DNA of 64,000 nt from Kalmanozyma brasiliensis GHG001 (Eukaryota > Basidiomycota > Ustilaginomycetes > Ustilaginales): NCBI RefSeq assembly GCF_000497045.1, contig NW_015961990.1:186001-250000 (forward strand). The letters are read 5' to 3'. Every line of letters begins with the position of its first letter. The stretch's first letter is position 1. Made by a program: the position numbers and the translations under genes. The notes below the pieces were generated by a model that searched no databases, was not told the origin of the DNA, and was given only the letters and a program-made list of their open reading frames with translations. Shown here in pieces: positions 41,798 to 54,082 of the stretch.

Positions 41798-42654
41798 GGT
41801 CCACACTTCCGCCTTCTGAGATGGGTTTCCTACCAATTCCATCATCCTTTCTGTTGACTCGTACCTGCAGCTGCAATGTCCGTGCCTGCTCGGCTTGCCA
41901 CACATATGAAACGAGGCATTCGTCTACGCCATGCACGATTGAGAACTGAAGGCAGCTGGATCAGGGTCCAAAGTAGTCACAGCGCGTCGCAAAAGCGAGA
42001 CGCGAAATTTCCCAGTTGGAAATGGCGTAGCCAGGATTGCACGCCCTTAGCGTTCAGCGCGCACGGCCAGAGCGCAAAAGTGGAGAGCCAGCCGACCAAA
42101 GCCTCAAGTCGCGATTCTCAAACGGCCTTGCCGCTTCGGTCCTGCTTCTATCCCAACGTCAAGCTCCTACAGCAACTCTCAGCCTACCATATACCCCGAG
42201 GCTTCGCTCACGCCAGGAGCAAGCTCTTATACAACGCCACTTGGACCAAGGCTCGATCGATCAGCTGAGATCCACACCAACGTCAGAGATCGGTCTTCTC
42301 ATCTGACCACTCATCACGTTCGGCTTCACCGACTGGCTGTGCTGGCTTGACTCAGCTCGGTCGACGCCGCCTTCAGCGACTCGTCACAGTCTCTTACGAT
42401 CCAACGATACGCTCAGGGTGTCGTTCAACGTCAGCTGCCTGCTCGAAAGCGGACCTTCTCACGGCCTGACCGTCGTTGGAAGACCAGGTTTCGCCTCGCC
42501 CATCTTTGGCAGCACCGCGCGCTTCGTCTTCTCAGCTGGGATCTCAGAGCTGTATTGTCGCTCCTCGCGCTCTAAACGCTGCTCTTCTCGCCCATCGGAG
42601 CTCCCATCGAGACCATCGCCGAACAGCAGCAAACGGCCATGAACCCACCATGTC
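41798..42654. other. Intergenic and leader before the acetyltransferase gene
   Basis: The 3' flank of the gamma-tubulin complex gene followed by a leader. Its end holds ATGs at 42639 and 42650 in frames different from the main start at 42655. No other gene supported. Confidence 0.55.
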
Positions 42655-42694
42655 ATGCTCTCTGATCGCTCATCGCCCAACAACAGAGCGATGA
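42639..42694 (+). promoter_or_regulatory. Two short upstream ORFs overlapping the acetyltransferase start
   Basis: The ATG at 42639 opens an 8-codon frame ending TGA at 42663-42665. The ATG at 42650 opens a 14-codon frame whose TGA (42692-42694) overlaps two in-frame main-gene ATGs at 42691 and 42694. This layout could reduce translation or allow reinitiation downstream. Confidence 0.5.
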
Positions 42695-45600
42695 TGACCG
42701 TACAGCTACACGATCCGGCGGTGTCTTCGCTGGGGATAGGACCGTCCACAGTAAGGCGCTCTGTGTCACCCAAGAAGTTAGCCAGCACAACGCAGATCGC
42801 AGTGCCATCTCCGAGTCCTGTCAAAAAACGCAAGCTGGTTGCTCCAGGCGCCGTCAAGAAGAGACCAGCAACGACACCAGGGCGTTTGAAGCAAAGAGCT
42901 CCTCCACACGACCTCTGCGCTTTCTGCCTCCAACCGGCTGATCGAGGTCCCAAAGGCGACTCGCTCAAGCTGCTCATCTCCTGCTCCGAATGCGGTAGCA
43001 GCGGGCATCCCTCCTGCTTGAAGTGGGGCCGTCAGCCGACCAAGGTTCGCGAAGCATCGTCCTACGATTGGCGATGCATCGAATGCAAGAAGTGCGAAAT
43101 ATGCCGTGACAAAGGCGATGATGTGAGTTTGGCAACTTCCGCCCACCATGACGCAGAGAACAATGCAGCGCGACTTCCGACTTCATTTCGTGGGACCCGT
43201 TCACTGACTCGTCGAATGCCTCACCTATGTCTTGCTCCGTCCCAACAGGCTCAGCTCATGTTCTGCGACCGATGCGACCGGGGCTGGCATCTCTACTGTC
43301 TGTCCCCTCCTCTCTCGAAACCGCCAAAACAGTGGCATTGCCCAACGTGCGAATCCGGCCATCAGCATCAGCACTGGGCATCGCAGGCGCAAACGATACC
43401 CGCAGGTCGCACGGCATCTCTGCAATCTACACCCTTCCGTTCAGACTCTGACGGTCAAATCATGCGCACCTCGACATCTGGAAGACCCAAGAAGCCTTCC
43501 AACCCCGACCGCAGCATCGACTCGCTGTTCACCGCACAAGCCTCGCTGAACAAGGGCAAAGAGGCACAAATGCTGGCGGGCTCCAGCTTGGCCGTCGTCA
43601 GCACGCTCAAGAACAATCTCTTCAGTGCAGCTGGCTCGTTTCTCAGCTTCTCCCCCGGATCACCATGGTCCTCACGGTCTACAGATCAACCTCCTGATGG
43701 GCTCACGACCTTGAACGGCTCTGCGCGGAAAGCTGCTGGAACGCCAACGGGCAACAAGCGTGGACGACCAAGAAAATCGGCGAGCGCGTCTGGGTCGAAT
43801 CGCAAGACACCGTCCAAACTCAAAGGCACCGGTAGGCTTGCCAGTAGCAGCAGGAACACAATCGATGGCGACCAAGACGGCTCAGGCTCGTCGGATGGAG
43901 AGCCCTCAGAGCGCGGGCTAGCCGATGGAGAGTCCGCGAGAGGAGGCGCGGACGACGACGATGAAGATGCAGCCAGTGATCGCGATGCCATGAAGAGCAG
44001 CGAGGAGGAAGATCCCTTTGGCGGTGTTCTGCAAGGCTCGGATGCCCTCACGCTGCCGTACAAGCCAACGCAGCAGGACACGGAGCGCTTTCAACGAGCA
44101 CAGAAAGCCGCCGAAGCGAGGCTGGGTGGCACTCTGGCCAGCCTGCCGGGCTCATCCAGCAGTCGCATCATCCGAAGGCCAGGTCCTGCAGCGACGGGAG
44201 CCTGGGGCTCTGCAGCTGCTTCGCCGCGCCATCCGAGCTCCATCTCTTCCCTGGAAACGCCCGGCAGCGGCCCTCGCATTTCTCGCACTCAGCTCGTCCC
44301 TCGGCAGTCACCATCAGGCACGCCGGCACCTTCACAGGTCGAGATCACGACGTCGGCCAGCAGTGCAGAGACCGGGAACGCTTCGCCCATCAAGTGCATT
44401 CGCTTCGGCGACTTTGACATCGATACATGGTACCAGGCGCCATATCCAGAGGAGTACAGCATGGTGCCAGACGGACGGCTTTGGATCTGCGAGTTCTGCC
44501 TCAAGTACATGAAGAGTCGCTTCATGGCGCAACGACACCGGCTCAAGTGCAAGATGAGACACCCACCAGGCGACGAGATCTACCGGGACGGCAACATTTG
44601 CGTCTACGAGGTCGATGGCAGGAAGAACAAGATCTACTGCCAGAACCTCTGTCTGCTTGCCAAGATGTTCCTCGACCACAAGACGCTCTACTACGACGTC
44701 GAGCCATTCCTCTTCTACATCGTGACCGAAGGAGACAGCATGGGCGATCACTTTGTCGGCTACTTCAGTAAGGAGAAGCGCAGCCCGATGAACTATAACG
44801 TGTCCTGTATCATGACGCTTCCGGTGCGCCAGAGGAGAGGATGGGGGAACTTTCTGATCGACATCAGTTTCCTGCTGTCAAAAAAGGAGGGACGAGTTGG
44901 CTCGCCCGAGAAGCCACTCAGTGACCTTGGCCTGCTGAGCTACAGAAATTATTGGACTCTGGCGGTTTTTTACTATCTGCGCATCGCACCGGACGAGGTG
45001 ACCATGGACGACATCAGCCGCGGTACGGCCATGCAGCTGGAGGACATCTTCTATGTGCTTCGCGAGCAGGACATGATCGTGGTCTACGATGGCAACAACG
45101 GAAACAGCAGGACGCCAGCGACAAGCAAGTATCGCGCGCGGGACGGAATTGCAGCCGCGAAAGGCACTGGTCTCGCACTCGCTGGCGGTTCCGCTGCAGC
45201 AGTTGAACCTCAACCGCGAAAGCGAGGCAGACCTCCTCTGCATCCTCGACCTCCACCTGCGGCAGAGCCGCCTTCGTACAAGGATCGAGACAAGAACGCA
45301 GCCGCCTCGCTTCCTCGCGACTATCGCATCCATTTCGATCGAGACTACGTGATCGCCCATCTCAAGAACTACGAGTCGAAAGGATATCTCAAGGTGCGAG
45401 CGGATAGGCTCAAGTGGACGCCCTTCCTCGTGTCTCGGTCGTTCCTCCAGCCTATTCCTTCGCCATCCAATGGACACAGCGGCGGATCGACCGTCGGGCA
45501 ATCGAACGGCACACCAGGTCCCTCTGGTAGCGGCACGTTCACTCCTGCCGAGATGATGGCCAATCTAGGCTATTCCGTGCTCGACCGCGTCCAAAAGACG

Positions 45601-46377
45601 CCTGGCAGAAGCGACGCGGCGAGCGCACGTGCAAGCCCAGCGGCGACTGCTGGGCGACGTCCGGTGGTGCGGGCGAGCTTCACGGCCGTGGCTTCGGCGT
45701 CGACCAGTGCAAACGATTTCGCACAAGCGCAGGAGGTCAACAGCCCAGGACGCTCTTCCATCGCGACGCCCACACCATCGCCTCCCAAGAAGCGCTACAG
45801 ACCTGCGCCGCCGCCTGGAAGCGCCCTGTACGGCGCAGCTCTCGGGAGCAATCAGAGCGGTGGAAGCGACCTCGGCACAGGTACCGAGTCTATGCCCAGC
45901 ATGTGGCAGTCCAGCCAGCCAGGTTCGGCCTCTACCACGCAGAGCGTCGACGCAAGTGCTCCGTATTCTGGAGGTGCCTGGGCTGACGGAGGCGTGGCTG
46001 CTGACGCAGATGCGGATGCGGATGCAGATGGCGACTACGAAGCTGACGAGTATCTGCCGGACGCTGCTCCCATCACAGCCAAATCGGCTCTAACCGCATT
46101 CCCGCCCAAGACACCCGAGGCTGCACGCCTGCCCATTGATCCCGAGCACCTACAGCGCGTGCTCGCAGCCAGCTCGGGCGTGTCAAATGGCCAATTCACG
46201 CCCAATGACTTTCCGGGCCAGATGCAGATGGGGATGGCGAGTCCATGGACCGCGCGGGACGGTGCGACTGCTACGCCGGATCCATACGACCAGGATGCCG
46301 ATTTCGGAGACGAGGACGCCGATGGCAGCGACGAGGATGCTCCTGGCAGCGATGATCCGGGCCTCGATGACATCTGA
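42655..46377 (+). CDS. MYST histone acetyltransferase with tandem PHD fingers, one intron
   Basis: Exons 42655-43122 and 43249-46377 encode 1198 residues. The 126-bp intron (GTGAGT to AACAG) is in phase 0 inside the second PHD finger. Removing it gives KGDD-AQLMFCDRCDRGWHLYCL, an unbroken finger. PHD fingers span about 86-192. The MYST domain spans about 530-810: the C2HC finger CEFC...RHRLKC, the catalytic Cys in YNVSCIMTLP, the acetyl-CoA loop RQRRGWGNFLI, and the catalytic Glu in SPEKPLSDLGLLSY. This is the layout of MOZ/MORF-type enzymes and fungal Sas3/Mst2 relatives, which acetylate histone H3 (mostly K14/K23) in NuA3-like complexes. The C-terminal 400 residues are Ser/Pro-rich, with an Asp-Ala repeat and an acidic end. 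The true start may be Met13 or Met14 (42691, 42694). Confidence 0.92.
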   Translation: MLSDRSSPNNRAMMTVQLHDPAVSSLGIGPSTVRRSVSPKKLASTTQIAVPSPSPVKKRKLVAPGAVKKRPATTPGRLKQRAPPHDLCAFCLQPADRGPKGDSLKLLISCSECGSSGHPSCLKWGRQPTKVREASSYDWRCIECKKCEICRDKGDDVSLATSAHHDAENNAARLPTSFRGTRSLTRRMPHLCLAPSQQAQLMFCDRCDRGWHLYCLSPPLSKPPKQWHCPTCESGHQHQHWASQAQTIPAGRTASLQSTPFRSDSDGQIMRTSTSGRPKKPSNPDRSIDSLFTAQASLNKGKEAQMLAGSSLAVVSTLKNNLFSAAGSFLSFSPGSPWSSRSTDQPPDGLTTLNGSARKAAGTPTGNKRGRPRKSASASGSNRKTPSKLKGTGRLASSSRNTIDGDQDGSGSSDGEPSERGLADGESARGGADDDDEDAASDRDAMKSSEEEDPFGGVLQGSDALTLPYKPTQQDTERFQRAQKAAEARLGGTLASLPGSSSSRIIRRPGPAATGAWGSAAASPRHPSSISSLETPGSGPRISRTQLVPRQSPSGTPAPSQVEITTSASSAETGNASPIKCIRFGDFDIDTWYQAPYPEEYSMVPDGRLWICEFCLKYMKSRFMAQRHRLKCKMRHPPGDEIYRDGNICVYEVDGRKNKIYCQNLCLLAKMFLDHKTLYYDVEPFLFYIVTEGDSMGDHFVGYFSKEKRSPMNYNVSCIMTLPVRQRRGWGNFLIDISFLLSKKEGRVGSPEKPLSDLGLLSYRNYWTLAVFYYLRIAPDEVTMDDISRGTAMQLEDIFYVLREQDMIVVYDGNNGNSRTPATSKYRARDGIAAAKGTGLALAGGSAAAVEPQPRKRGRPPLHPRPPPAAEPPSYKDRDKNAAASLPRDYRIHFDRDYVIAHLKNYESKGYLKVRADRLKWTPFLVSRSFLQPIPSPSNGHSGGSTVGQSNGTPGPSGSGTFTPAEMMANLGYSVLDRVQKTPGRSDAASARASPAATAGRRPVVRASFTAVASASTSANDFAQAQEVNSPGRSSIATPTPSPPKKRYRPAPPPGSALYGAALGSNQSGGSDLGTGTESMPSMWQSSQPGSASTTQSVDASAPYSGGAWADGGVAADADADADADGDYEADEYLPDAAPITAKSALTAFPPKTPEAARLPIDPEHLQRVLAASSGVSNGQFTPNDFPGQMQMGMASPWTARDGATATPDPYDQDADFGDEDADGSDEDAPGSDDPGLDDI
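46005..46035 (+). repeat. GATGCG hexamer repeat coding for Asp-Ala
   Basis: Short tandem GCAGAT/GCGGAT units in the acetyltransferase tail encode an alternating Asp-Ala run. Confidence 0.7.
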
Positions 46378-47437
46378 GCGTCGTCAGGCGATGCAGCACC
46401 ATACGCAGACAATTTGCATTTCACCAAGAAATCATCCTCGTTGATAGAGACCAGGCTACCCACCACTCTGTACCACTTTCCGACTCTTGTAACAACACAC
46501 TGCCTCTTGCGCTTCGACCTTGAGATCTACGCTCTGTGCCGCTCTCGAAGAGTCTGAGAGAGCGAATCAAGGTGATGAAGATGAGGAAGAGGTCGATGAT
46601 ACTTTCAGCTTTGAGAGCGTCAGACCAAGAGCCAAGACTACGGTGAGATTGAAATTGCTTGCAGGGCGGAATACAATTCTGGATTTGCTGTTGATAGCTG
46701 CTTGTGAGGATCAAATCGACGAAAAACAATTTCTGCGTGCCGCGAGCCTCGCGTTGGTGGTTCCTGTTCTTCTTAACGCTAGGCTGACGCGCTGTCTGGC
46801 ATGGAAGGACCCTTCCCTTCTTGCACTCTCTCACACACTCACGGAGCTAAGCAGACCGACCGAAGATTGACGAGTGTTGCGTGTGTCTTCCTTTTTATCG
46901 GCTCTTCAACTTGGCATCGGCCATCTTTCGTCTTGCTCTTCTGATCACTCTCGACCATCGTCTCCTCCTTCTTGGCATCTCCATCTGGACCGTCTCTGTT
47001 ACGCCACACACAAGGATTGCTGCTTCGTCTCATCCTTTGTTAGCAGGACGCCAGTCTGCATACTTCCACCGGGCTTTTCATTTGGTTGTTCATCCTTCAT
47101 ATCTCTGCACGGACCGTCCTCGACCGGCTCTTCTTTCGGCACAATCGATCGACAGGCAGCAAGCTGATCGCAGAGCTTGTCGGCTTCTGCAACCCGTCAA
47201 GATTTCCTCACGGTCCGTCCGCGTGTCGCATCGTACTTGCATCAGAGGCATTCGGATCCACTCGATAGCATCAAGCACGGATCCAAGCTGCAACTGCGCC
47301 CCCGACTTTGCATGTAGATCAGCTTTCATCGGTATCGCTCGCTCCTACCATCGCCGCTGCATCAATATTGGCTCTCTAGCTGTTCCGTAGCTCGACGTTC
47401 CAGCAACGTCCTGCTGACACTTGATACATAGGGCATC
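46378..47437. other. 1.06-kb intergenic region and leader of the SAPS gene
   Basis: The 3' flank of the acetyltransferase gene, then a C/T-rich leader. No coding region or structured repeat seen. Confidence 0.55.
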
Positions 47438-50400
47438 ATGTTTGTAAGTGTTCTGCGTGCCCTTGTCGGCGCCAGCTCTTGGGCATCCGATTGCGCTCTA
47501 GCGGGGCATGCGAATCGGTGCCAGCGTCGTAGACCGGCTCAAACTCGCTGTCGTTCGGCAAAACTGACCCACCTCTTGAAATCGTGTCCTGTCTCTCCTC
47601 CATCATGCACCTGATACCATGGTCCGCGTTCAAATCTATAGTGGAGATTTGGCTTCTCGTCGGTCTCGACGCTAGACACGCTCCTCGACAAACCGAACGT
47701 CACCCTCGAGGATGTTCTGGACGAGGATGACTTGTTGCAAGAATGCAAGTCGCAAAATCAAAAGCTCAACAACTTTCTTCGACAGCCACGCATCGTCAAG
47801 AGGCTGATGGAGCATGTCGTCGGCACCGCGACCGTGGGTGGCGCAGGAGGCAAGGATTGGGAGGAGAAAGTCAAGTTCAAGTATCCATATGTCGCCTCGG
47901 AGGTGCTTAGCTGCAGCGAGGTGTGGCCCATCATCGACGCCATCTTTTCGGATCCCCACGAGTACCTCGTGCCATTCTGGAATGCCGTTCTCACTTCAAA
48001 TCCATCGCCATCGCAGGCACCTCTGCCCATGCACTCACATCCTCTCTTTGCCGAAAACGCCGCCACATCCTCTTCCTCCGCCAACGCCTCTCCTTCGACC
48101 TCTCCCGCTGGTCATCTCAGCGTCACCAACTTTACCGACTTTTCCAATTCGGCGTCAGGCAGCGCCAGCAGCTCTCGGTCTCCTTCCGAGTCTGAGTCGG
48201 AAGCTGACGGCAGGTTGCGAGCCACCAGCGCCCTCGACAATGGGCCAGGACGCGGCGTGCTCGCCGGCTACTGGGCCAAGGTAAACGGCGCCTATCTCGA
48301 ACGCAAGCCCATCGAGATGCTCGAGTTCATCAAGGAGCAGCCTCGGATCGTGGAGCGCTTCGTTGCGCATCTCGAGACACCCGCCGTCGTCGACCTGCTC
48401 TTCCGCATCATCCAGATGGAGGAGACCGTGCGGACACCTGGCCAGACCACCGACATCATTGACTGGCTCTCGTCGCAAGACTTGATATCGCGCACCGTCG
48501 ACCTTCTCGCACCCAACTACTCGGTGGATATCCACAACACGGTCTCGGAGCTGCTCAAGGCCATCATCGCTCTGTCCGCACCCTCGCCTGCCGCTCTCAA
48601 CCAGGGCCAAGGCCAGGAGCTGGGCGGCGGTCTCAACGAGTCGCAGGAGAACACGGCTGGCATCAACAACCGCCTCGTGCGCGAACTAGCGAGCGAGCCT
48701 ATCGTCCGCAAGATGGTCGGCTACATGCTTGATTCGCAGCTGCCACGGCAGTTGCATCGTCGTCTCACAGATGTCGCCGACGAACAGCTATCGCAACTCT
48801 CGGCGAGCGGGTTGCGCAAGCCATCGCAAAAAGGTGATTCGTCGCTGTCGACGCTGACGGAGGGTGCGATCTCCTCGTCCGCAGTGGAGGATGATGAAGA
48901 CGACGAGTCGTTCGCACGACCCTTGAATCCGCGCGAGTTCCCCGCGTCCGAGTCGAGATCACCCGGGCAAATGGATCACCGTGGCTCAACGGCAACACTC
49001 CGTCCCGACAACCTATTCCCGGCCGTCGCGGCGCCTACTGTAGCCATCACAGCTGAGACCTGCAGTTCGACGCTAGTGACGTGCATCGGCGTCTTCATCG
49101 AGCTCATCCGCAAGAACAACAGCGACTACTTTGAGCAGCATCTTCTCCGCACCCTGCACAATCACCTGGTCAAGAGGCAAAGCGAGTTGACAGAGACACG
49201 ATTGCAGAAGAAAGAAGAAGAAGAGGCTGCTGGCTCAAAGACCGAGGGTGGACCTGGTGCCTCGACGGGCGCGGACAAGCAGACGGACGAAGAGTCGGTC
49301 AACAAAGCGATTGAGGCGCTTGATGAAGAGGAAGAGGATGTGCAAGGCATGGAGGAGGCCATGTCCGAGATCGTCGACAAGATGGGCCTCGTGCATCTCG
49401 GACCGATGCTGCGAGTGCTGTCGGAGCGTCTGTCCGACTTTCAGCAGCTGGTCAAGGAGCCGAGGGAGCGTGATGTCACGATCCCGACCTCGGTCGGTGA
49501 TGTGGCCCCGCTCACGTTCGAGAGGTATCGCATCACCGAGCTGTACGCCGAGCTGCTGCATTGTTCCAACATGGCGCTACTCAACCGCGCGCCTGGCGAG
49601 GGACCGCAGTACTCGGACGACGGCGTCTTGATGGGTGGTCTCGAGGGTCTTCAGACGCTGGCACGCACGTTGCAAGGTGCGGATGGGCCCGAAGTCGGAG
49701 ACACTTCGACCAGCGCAGAGGCGGAAACTCCACAAGAGAAAGCCACAGAAGACGAGCAGTCAAAGAGTGAAGAGGCGACTGCTGGGAACGCTGCTGAAGC
49801 CAGCAGCTCTTTAGCACCTCGTGTTTCTGGACACGGCCGCGACAAGTCTAGCGCCGGTGCCTCCACCGACTCCACAGACGAAGCGGACGACGAGGCTCTT
49901 CTCAAAGAGGTCTCCCTTGCCGACAAGACCAACACGGAGGGCAGCAGCAGCGACAGCACCACTGACGCACAGGCCGAGTCCTCGAGCAAGAGCTCGACCA
50001 ACGAAAGTCAAAGCGTAACGACGAGCGACTCTGTCGAAGAAGACAAGGGCGATGCTGCCTCCATCCGCTCTGCGCTCTCTGGGCTGTCCCTCGCCGAGCT
50101 GACGGCACCTAGACTTTCCGGTCCGCCCAGTCCCATCGACGAGGCCAAGGACTACGTCGTCGGCGACATGCTCAAGCGCAAGTTCCTCGAATGCGGCATC
50201 CTCCCCTCGCTGCTCGATCTGTTCTTCGACTACCCCTGGAACAATTTCCTTCACAACGTCGTCTACGACATTCTGCAACAATGCTTCAACGGTCGAATGG
50301 ACGTCGGTCTCAACCGCAAGCTCACCGTCGCCGTATTCGACGAGGGCCACCTCACCTCACGCATCGTCGAGGGTCGCAAGCGCAACGAGACGTCCGTCGC

Positions 50401-51463
50401 TGGTCCTCGCCGAATCCGTCTTGGATTCATGGGTCACATGAACCTCATCGCGGAAGAGACGGTGAAGCTGCTCGAGCGGTACCCGCTCGAGATCGCGCGA
50501 CCCGTCGAATCCTTCACCGAACGCGAGGAGTGGCGTCAGGTGGTGTCCGAGACGCTCGAGGAGATTCGCGAGAAGGAAGGTGGGCCGTTAGCGTTCAACC
50601 GTGGACACGAGGGGATGTCCATGTCGTTCGGTTCCGGTGCGGACGATGATGATGATGATGCAGGGATTGGCGGTGCGGGCAGCAGCAGCTTTGCCAGCTA
50701 TCTTTCGAGCCAGATTGGCGGTGCAGCGGGGTCGGACGACGACGATAGCGACGATGAAGCGTCGTGGTTGTCGAGCGAGATGAAGCGCGGTGGGGACAAG
50801 GAGGGGAGTGGATTTGATGATGCGTTTGCGCCGCGCCACTCGGGGAGTGGGAGTGGCGAGTTGGGCGATGACGATGAGGACGATGATTGGGGACCGTTTG
50901 CCGATCCTAGCGATGGTGGTGCAGGAGGGGCGACGCAGAGCTTCGACTTTACGTCCGGTGGTGGGAGCAGCAACGCAAACCCGTTTGCGGAGAACCTCAC
51001 TCCTGCCGACTGGTCAGCACAATTCCGGAAGGAGTACCACGAGGAGGAGCGGACGGGTGGCGAGCAGGATAGCGGGTCCGATGACGACGAGGATGAGGAC
51101 GAGGACGAGACGGGGACCGAGAAAGACGAGTCGGCGCTCAGCACCAGCCCTCTTCCCGGGACATCTACGTTCGCACCCGCCACAGACGTCGTCAGCAAGG
51201 CCCACGCGCGTCGGCCCTCGCTGGGCCAGCTCGAAGCTCCGGAGACCACTGCGGACCGTCGTCGAGGCTCACTCGGCTCCGCAGGCCCAGAGATCTCAGA
51301 CGTCACGGATACAGAGGATCCTCTCGGCCCAGGTATTCCGACCGAGGTGAGCAGGAGCGAAGAGGGTAAGCTGCAAAGGACGCTGGCCGATGGGACCAAG
51401 GTCGTCGTGCCGCTCGACGAGGTCGCGCTGGGTGCGGGAGAACTCAGCGAAAAGGATGCGTAG
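47438..51463 (+). CDS. SAPS-domain protein, Sit4/PP6 phosphatase-associated, 6-nt first coding exon
   Basis: Exon 1 codes only Met-Phe (47438-47443). A 198-bp intron (GTAAGT to CTATAG) follows, then exon 2 at 47642-51463, giving 1275 residues. The junction rebuilds the invariant family start MFWRFGF, followed by STLDTLLD, VTLEDVLDEDDLLQECKSQNQKLNNFLRQPRIVKRLMEHV. The SAPS domain continues to about residue 800, interrupted by Ser-rich and acidic inserts. KRKFLECGILPSLLDLFFDYPWNNFLHNVVYDILQQCFNG is highly typical. In yeast, Sap155/185/190 bind the Sit4 catalytic subunit and act in TORC1 output and the G1/S step; mammalian PP6R proteins do the same for PP6. The last 350 residues are Asp/Gly/Ser-rich and disordered, with SLGQLE near the end. 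Confidence 0.92.
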
Positions 51464-51767
51464 AGCGAGGAGGCAGCGGAACGCACACGCACCCGCTCGA
51501 CCTTCGACAAAAGTATGCGCTTGGAAGTGCATGCAATTCTCAAGTATCGTTATAGACTGATGCGCTCTCTGTCTGCGGTGTGATCGGCGACAGCTGCCTC
51601 GAGGTGAACAGGGTTGAGACGAAGATCCTACCAAACATTACGACCCTTACGGCGCACAATCGTGCAGTCTGACTCTTTTCCACTTCCCACTCATGCTCGC
51701 AAACACACTCGCTTCTGTCCACCGACATGATACAATCGACAAACTTGTATTGCTTCTGAGGAAGATC
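51464..51767. other. Convergent 3' regions
   Basis: 304 bp between the stops of the SAPS gene (+) and profilin (-). No feature seen. Confidence 0.6.
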
Positions 51768-52510
51768 TCAGTACCCGACGCTGACGAGATAGTCGCCGAG
51801 ACCTTCGGCGACCTTGTTGGCCTCGCCGGGGATGATGGGTGCGACGTAGACGCACACGAGCACCGCCTGGTTCGTCTTTACCGCCACCAATCCGTCGCCC
51901 TGTTCAACCACACGCGCAAAATCATGTCAGCAGCCATCCTGACCGGGAAAGAAAGAAAGGAGGGTTGCAACTTACGCCCTGCTTGCCGTAGATCGTCCTC
52001 GGTGTGACACCGAGCGTGAAGAACTTCTTGCCGTTGGCACGGACGCCCCCTGCTTGCAAGCCGGACGGGTCTTCGAAGCCGGCAATGATGGCCTTTTGCT
52101 CCTCGGCGGTCACCTGTGGAGGCAAGAAGAGAGAAAAGGATGGATTGTGCTGGTCAGTACTGCGTGTCCGGGTTCGAAAGGGGCATGCGAGGTCATCTGA
52201 AGCAGACGGAGCGCATCGAGCACACTCTTGCTCGCTATCCATCGATGCATCCCGGTCGCCCGGCTGCGCGGCCGATGAGACGGCACCATGGCTGCTGGTG
52301 CAACGCTGTATCTGCTCCCTGCTCCACAGGCTCGCCTCCGATCGCGCTCTTCGCACCACCGCCCCGCTCCTCGCTCTATCATCCGCATCTAAAACTCACA
52401 TTGAACCCAGAGCTGGTCGCCCAAACGCCGCCCTTCAAGCCGATGATGGCGGCCTGGGTGATCTTGCCCGTGCCGACGAGGTTGGTGTCTACGTAGCCTT
52501 GCCAAGACAT
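51768..52510 (-). CDS. PFY1: Profilin, two introns
   Basis: Three exons (52400-52510, 51976-52113, 51768-51899) encode 126 residues, exactly the usual profilin length. Introns of 286 and 76 bp have GTGAGT and GTAAGT donors, and both are phase 0. The N-terminal MSWQGYVD carries the Trp and Tyr that bind poly-proline. GVWATSSGFN, GVRANGKKFFTLG (actin and phosphoinositide contact), TIYGKQG, VYVAP and the final helix ANKVAEGLGDYLVSVGY all fit. Profilin binds G-actin, exchanges its nucleotide and feeds formins during polar growth. It is divergent from triosephosphate isomerase with 383 bp between ATGs. Confidence 0.95.
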
Positions 52511-52893
52511 TGTGTGCGTGTGTCCCGGAAAAGGTGTTGGTATCGGTGATGGAAAGAGTGTGGTGTTGGTCTTGGAAGGAATCAGCAGTGTGCGTGTGCC
52601 TTTTTTGGGCAGGGCTCCCGGGCGAAAGGCGTGCGTGTGGCCTGGTCAAAGCGCGCCAACGCACGCTAAAGGGGCTGTGTGTTTTTGTGGAGGATTGGAC
52701 TAGATCGACGCGCTTTAGATCGACGCATGGCAGCCAGGTGTTCGCCCGGGATCTTTCCGAGCTGATTATCGTGGGATCGGAAAATGTTGGAAGGAAGCAC
52801 GAACCAACCTATGCGCAGGACCCACATATGCTTCGTTTCGTTCGAACCATCACAATCACACGTACCCTAACCACATCGTATACATTCGCAACA
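52511..52893. promoter_or_regulatory. Compact divergent promoter, profilin and triosephosphate isomerase
   Basis: Both genes are expected to be highly expressed and share 383 bp. TATA-like TCGTATA lies about 25 bp before the TPI ATG, in the leader. No coding region. Confidence 0.5.
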
Positions 52894-53733
<840 letters not shown>

Positions 53734-53736
<3 letters not shown>

Positions 53737-53763
53737 CTAGCTGGCCAGTCGGCACGGATCTAG
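53734..53763 (+). other. Possible stop-codon readthrough extension of TPI with PTS1-like end
   Basis: After the TPI stop TGA, the next bases are CTA. The in-frame extension is eight residues, LAGQSARI, closed by TAG at 53761-53763. ARI fits a loose peroxisomal PTS1 pattern (S/A/C - K/R/H - L/M/I). TGA CTA is known to allow efficient readthrough and yields peroxisomal isoforms of glycolytic enzymes in Ustilago maydis. Readthrough here is predicted, not shown. Confidence 0.6.
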
Positions 53764-54082
53764 CGATTCATGTTCGACTACCCCACGAAAGGAAAACACG
53801 AGAGACACAACTCGTAGAGAGACACGACCATATGTCTACAAGAGTCAATGCAGATGCATTCTGATGAAACCGCGGCATTGTGTGTCGGTGCGCGTGTGTG
53901 GTGCTTGACAGTCGGATTGAGGCGAGATTGCAGAGACCGGCGCGCGGGAGCCACAAGGGCGAGCACTTGCTCGCATTCGCACTTCACACTCACATCACAG
54001 ACCCAGTGCACGCACGTCTCGCCCTCTGGCTAGTTCGAACAGCTTGCATTAGATTCTCTATAACAACATTGGTGGTGAGCGC
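53737..54082. other. Convergent 3' regions of TPI and thiolase
   Basis: 346 bp. Apart from the short readthrough extension at its start, nothing is seen. Confidence 0.6.
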
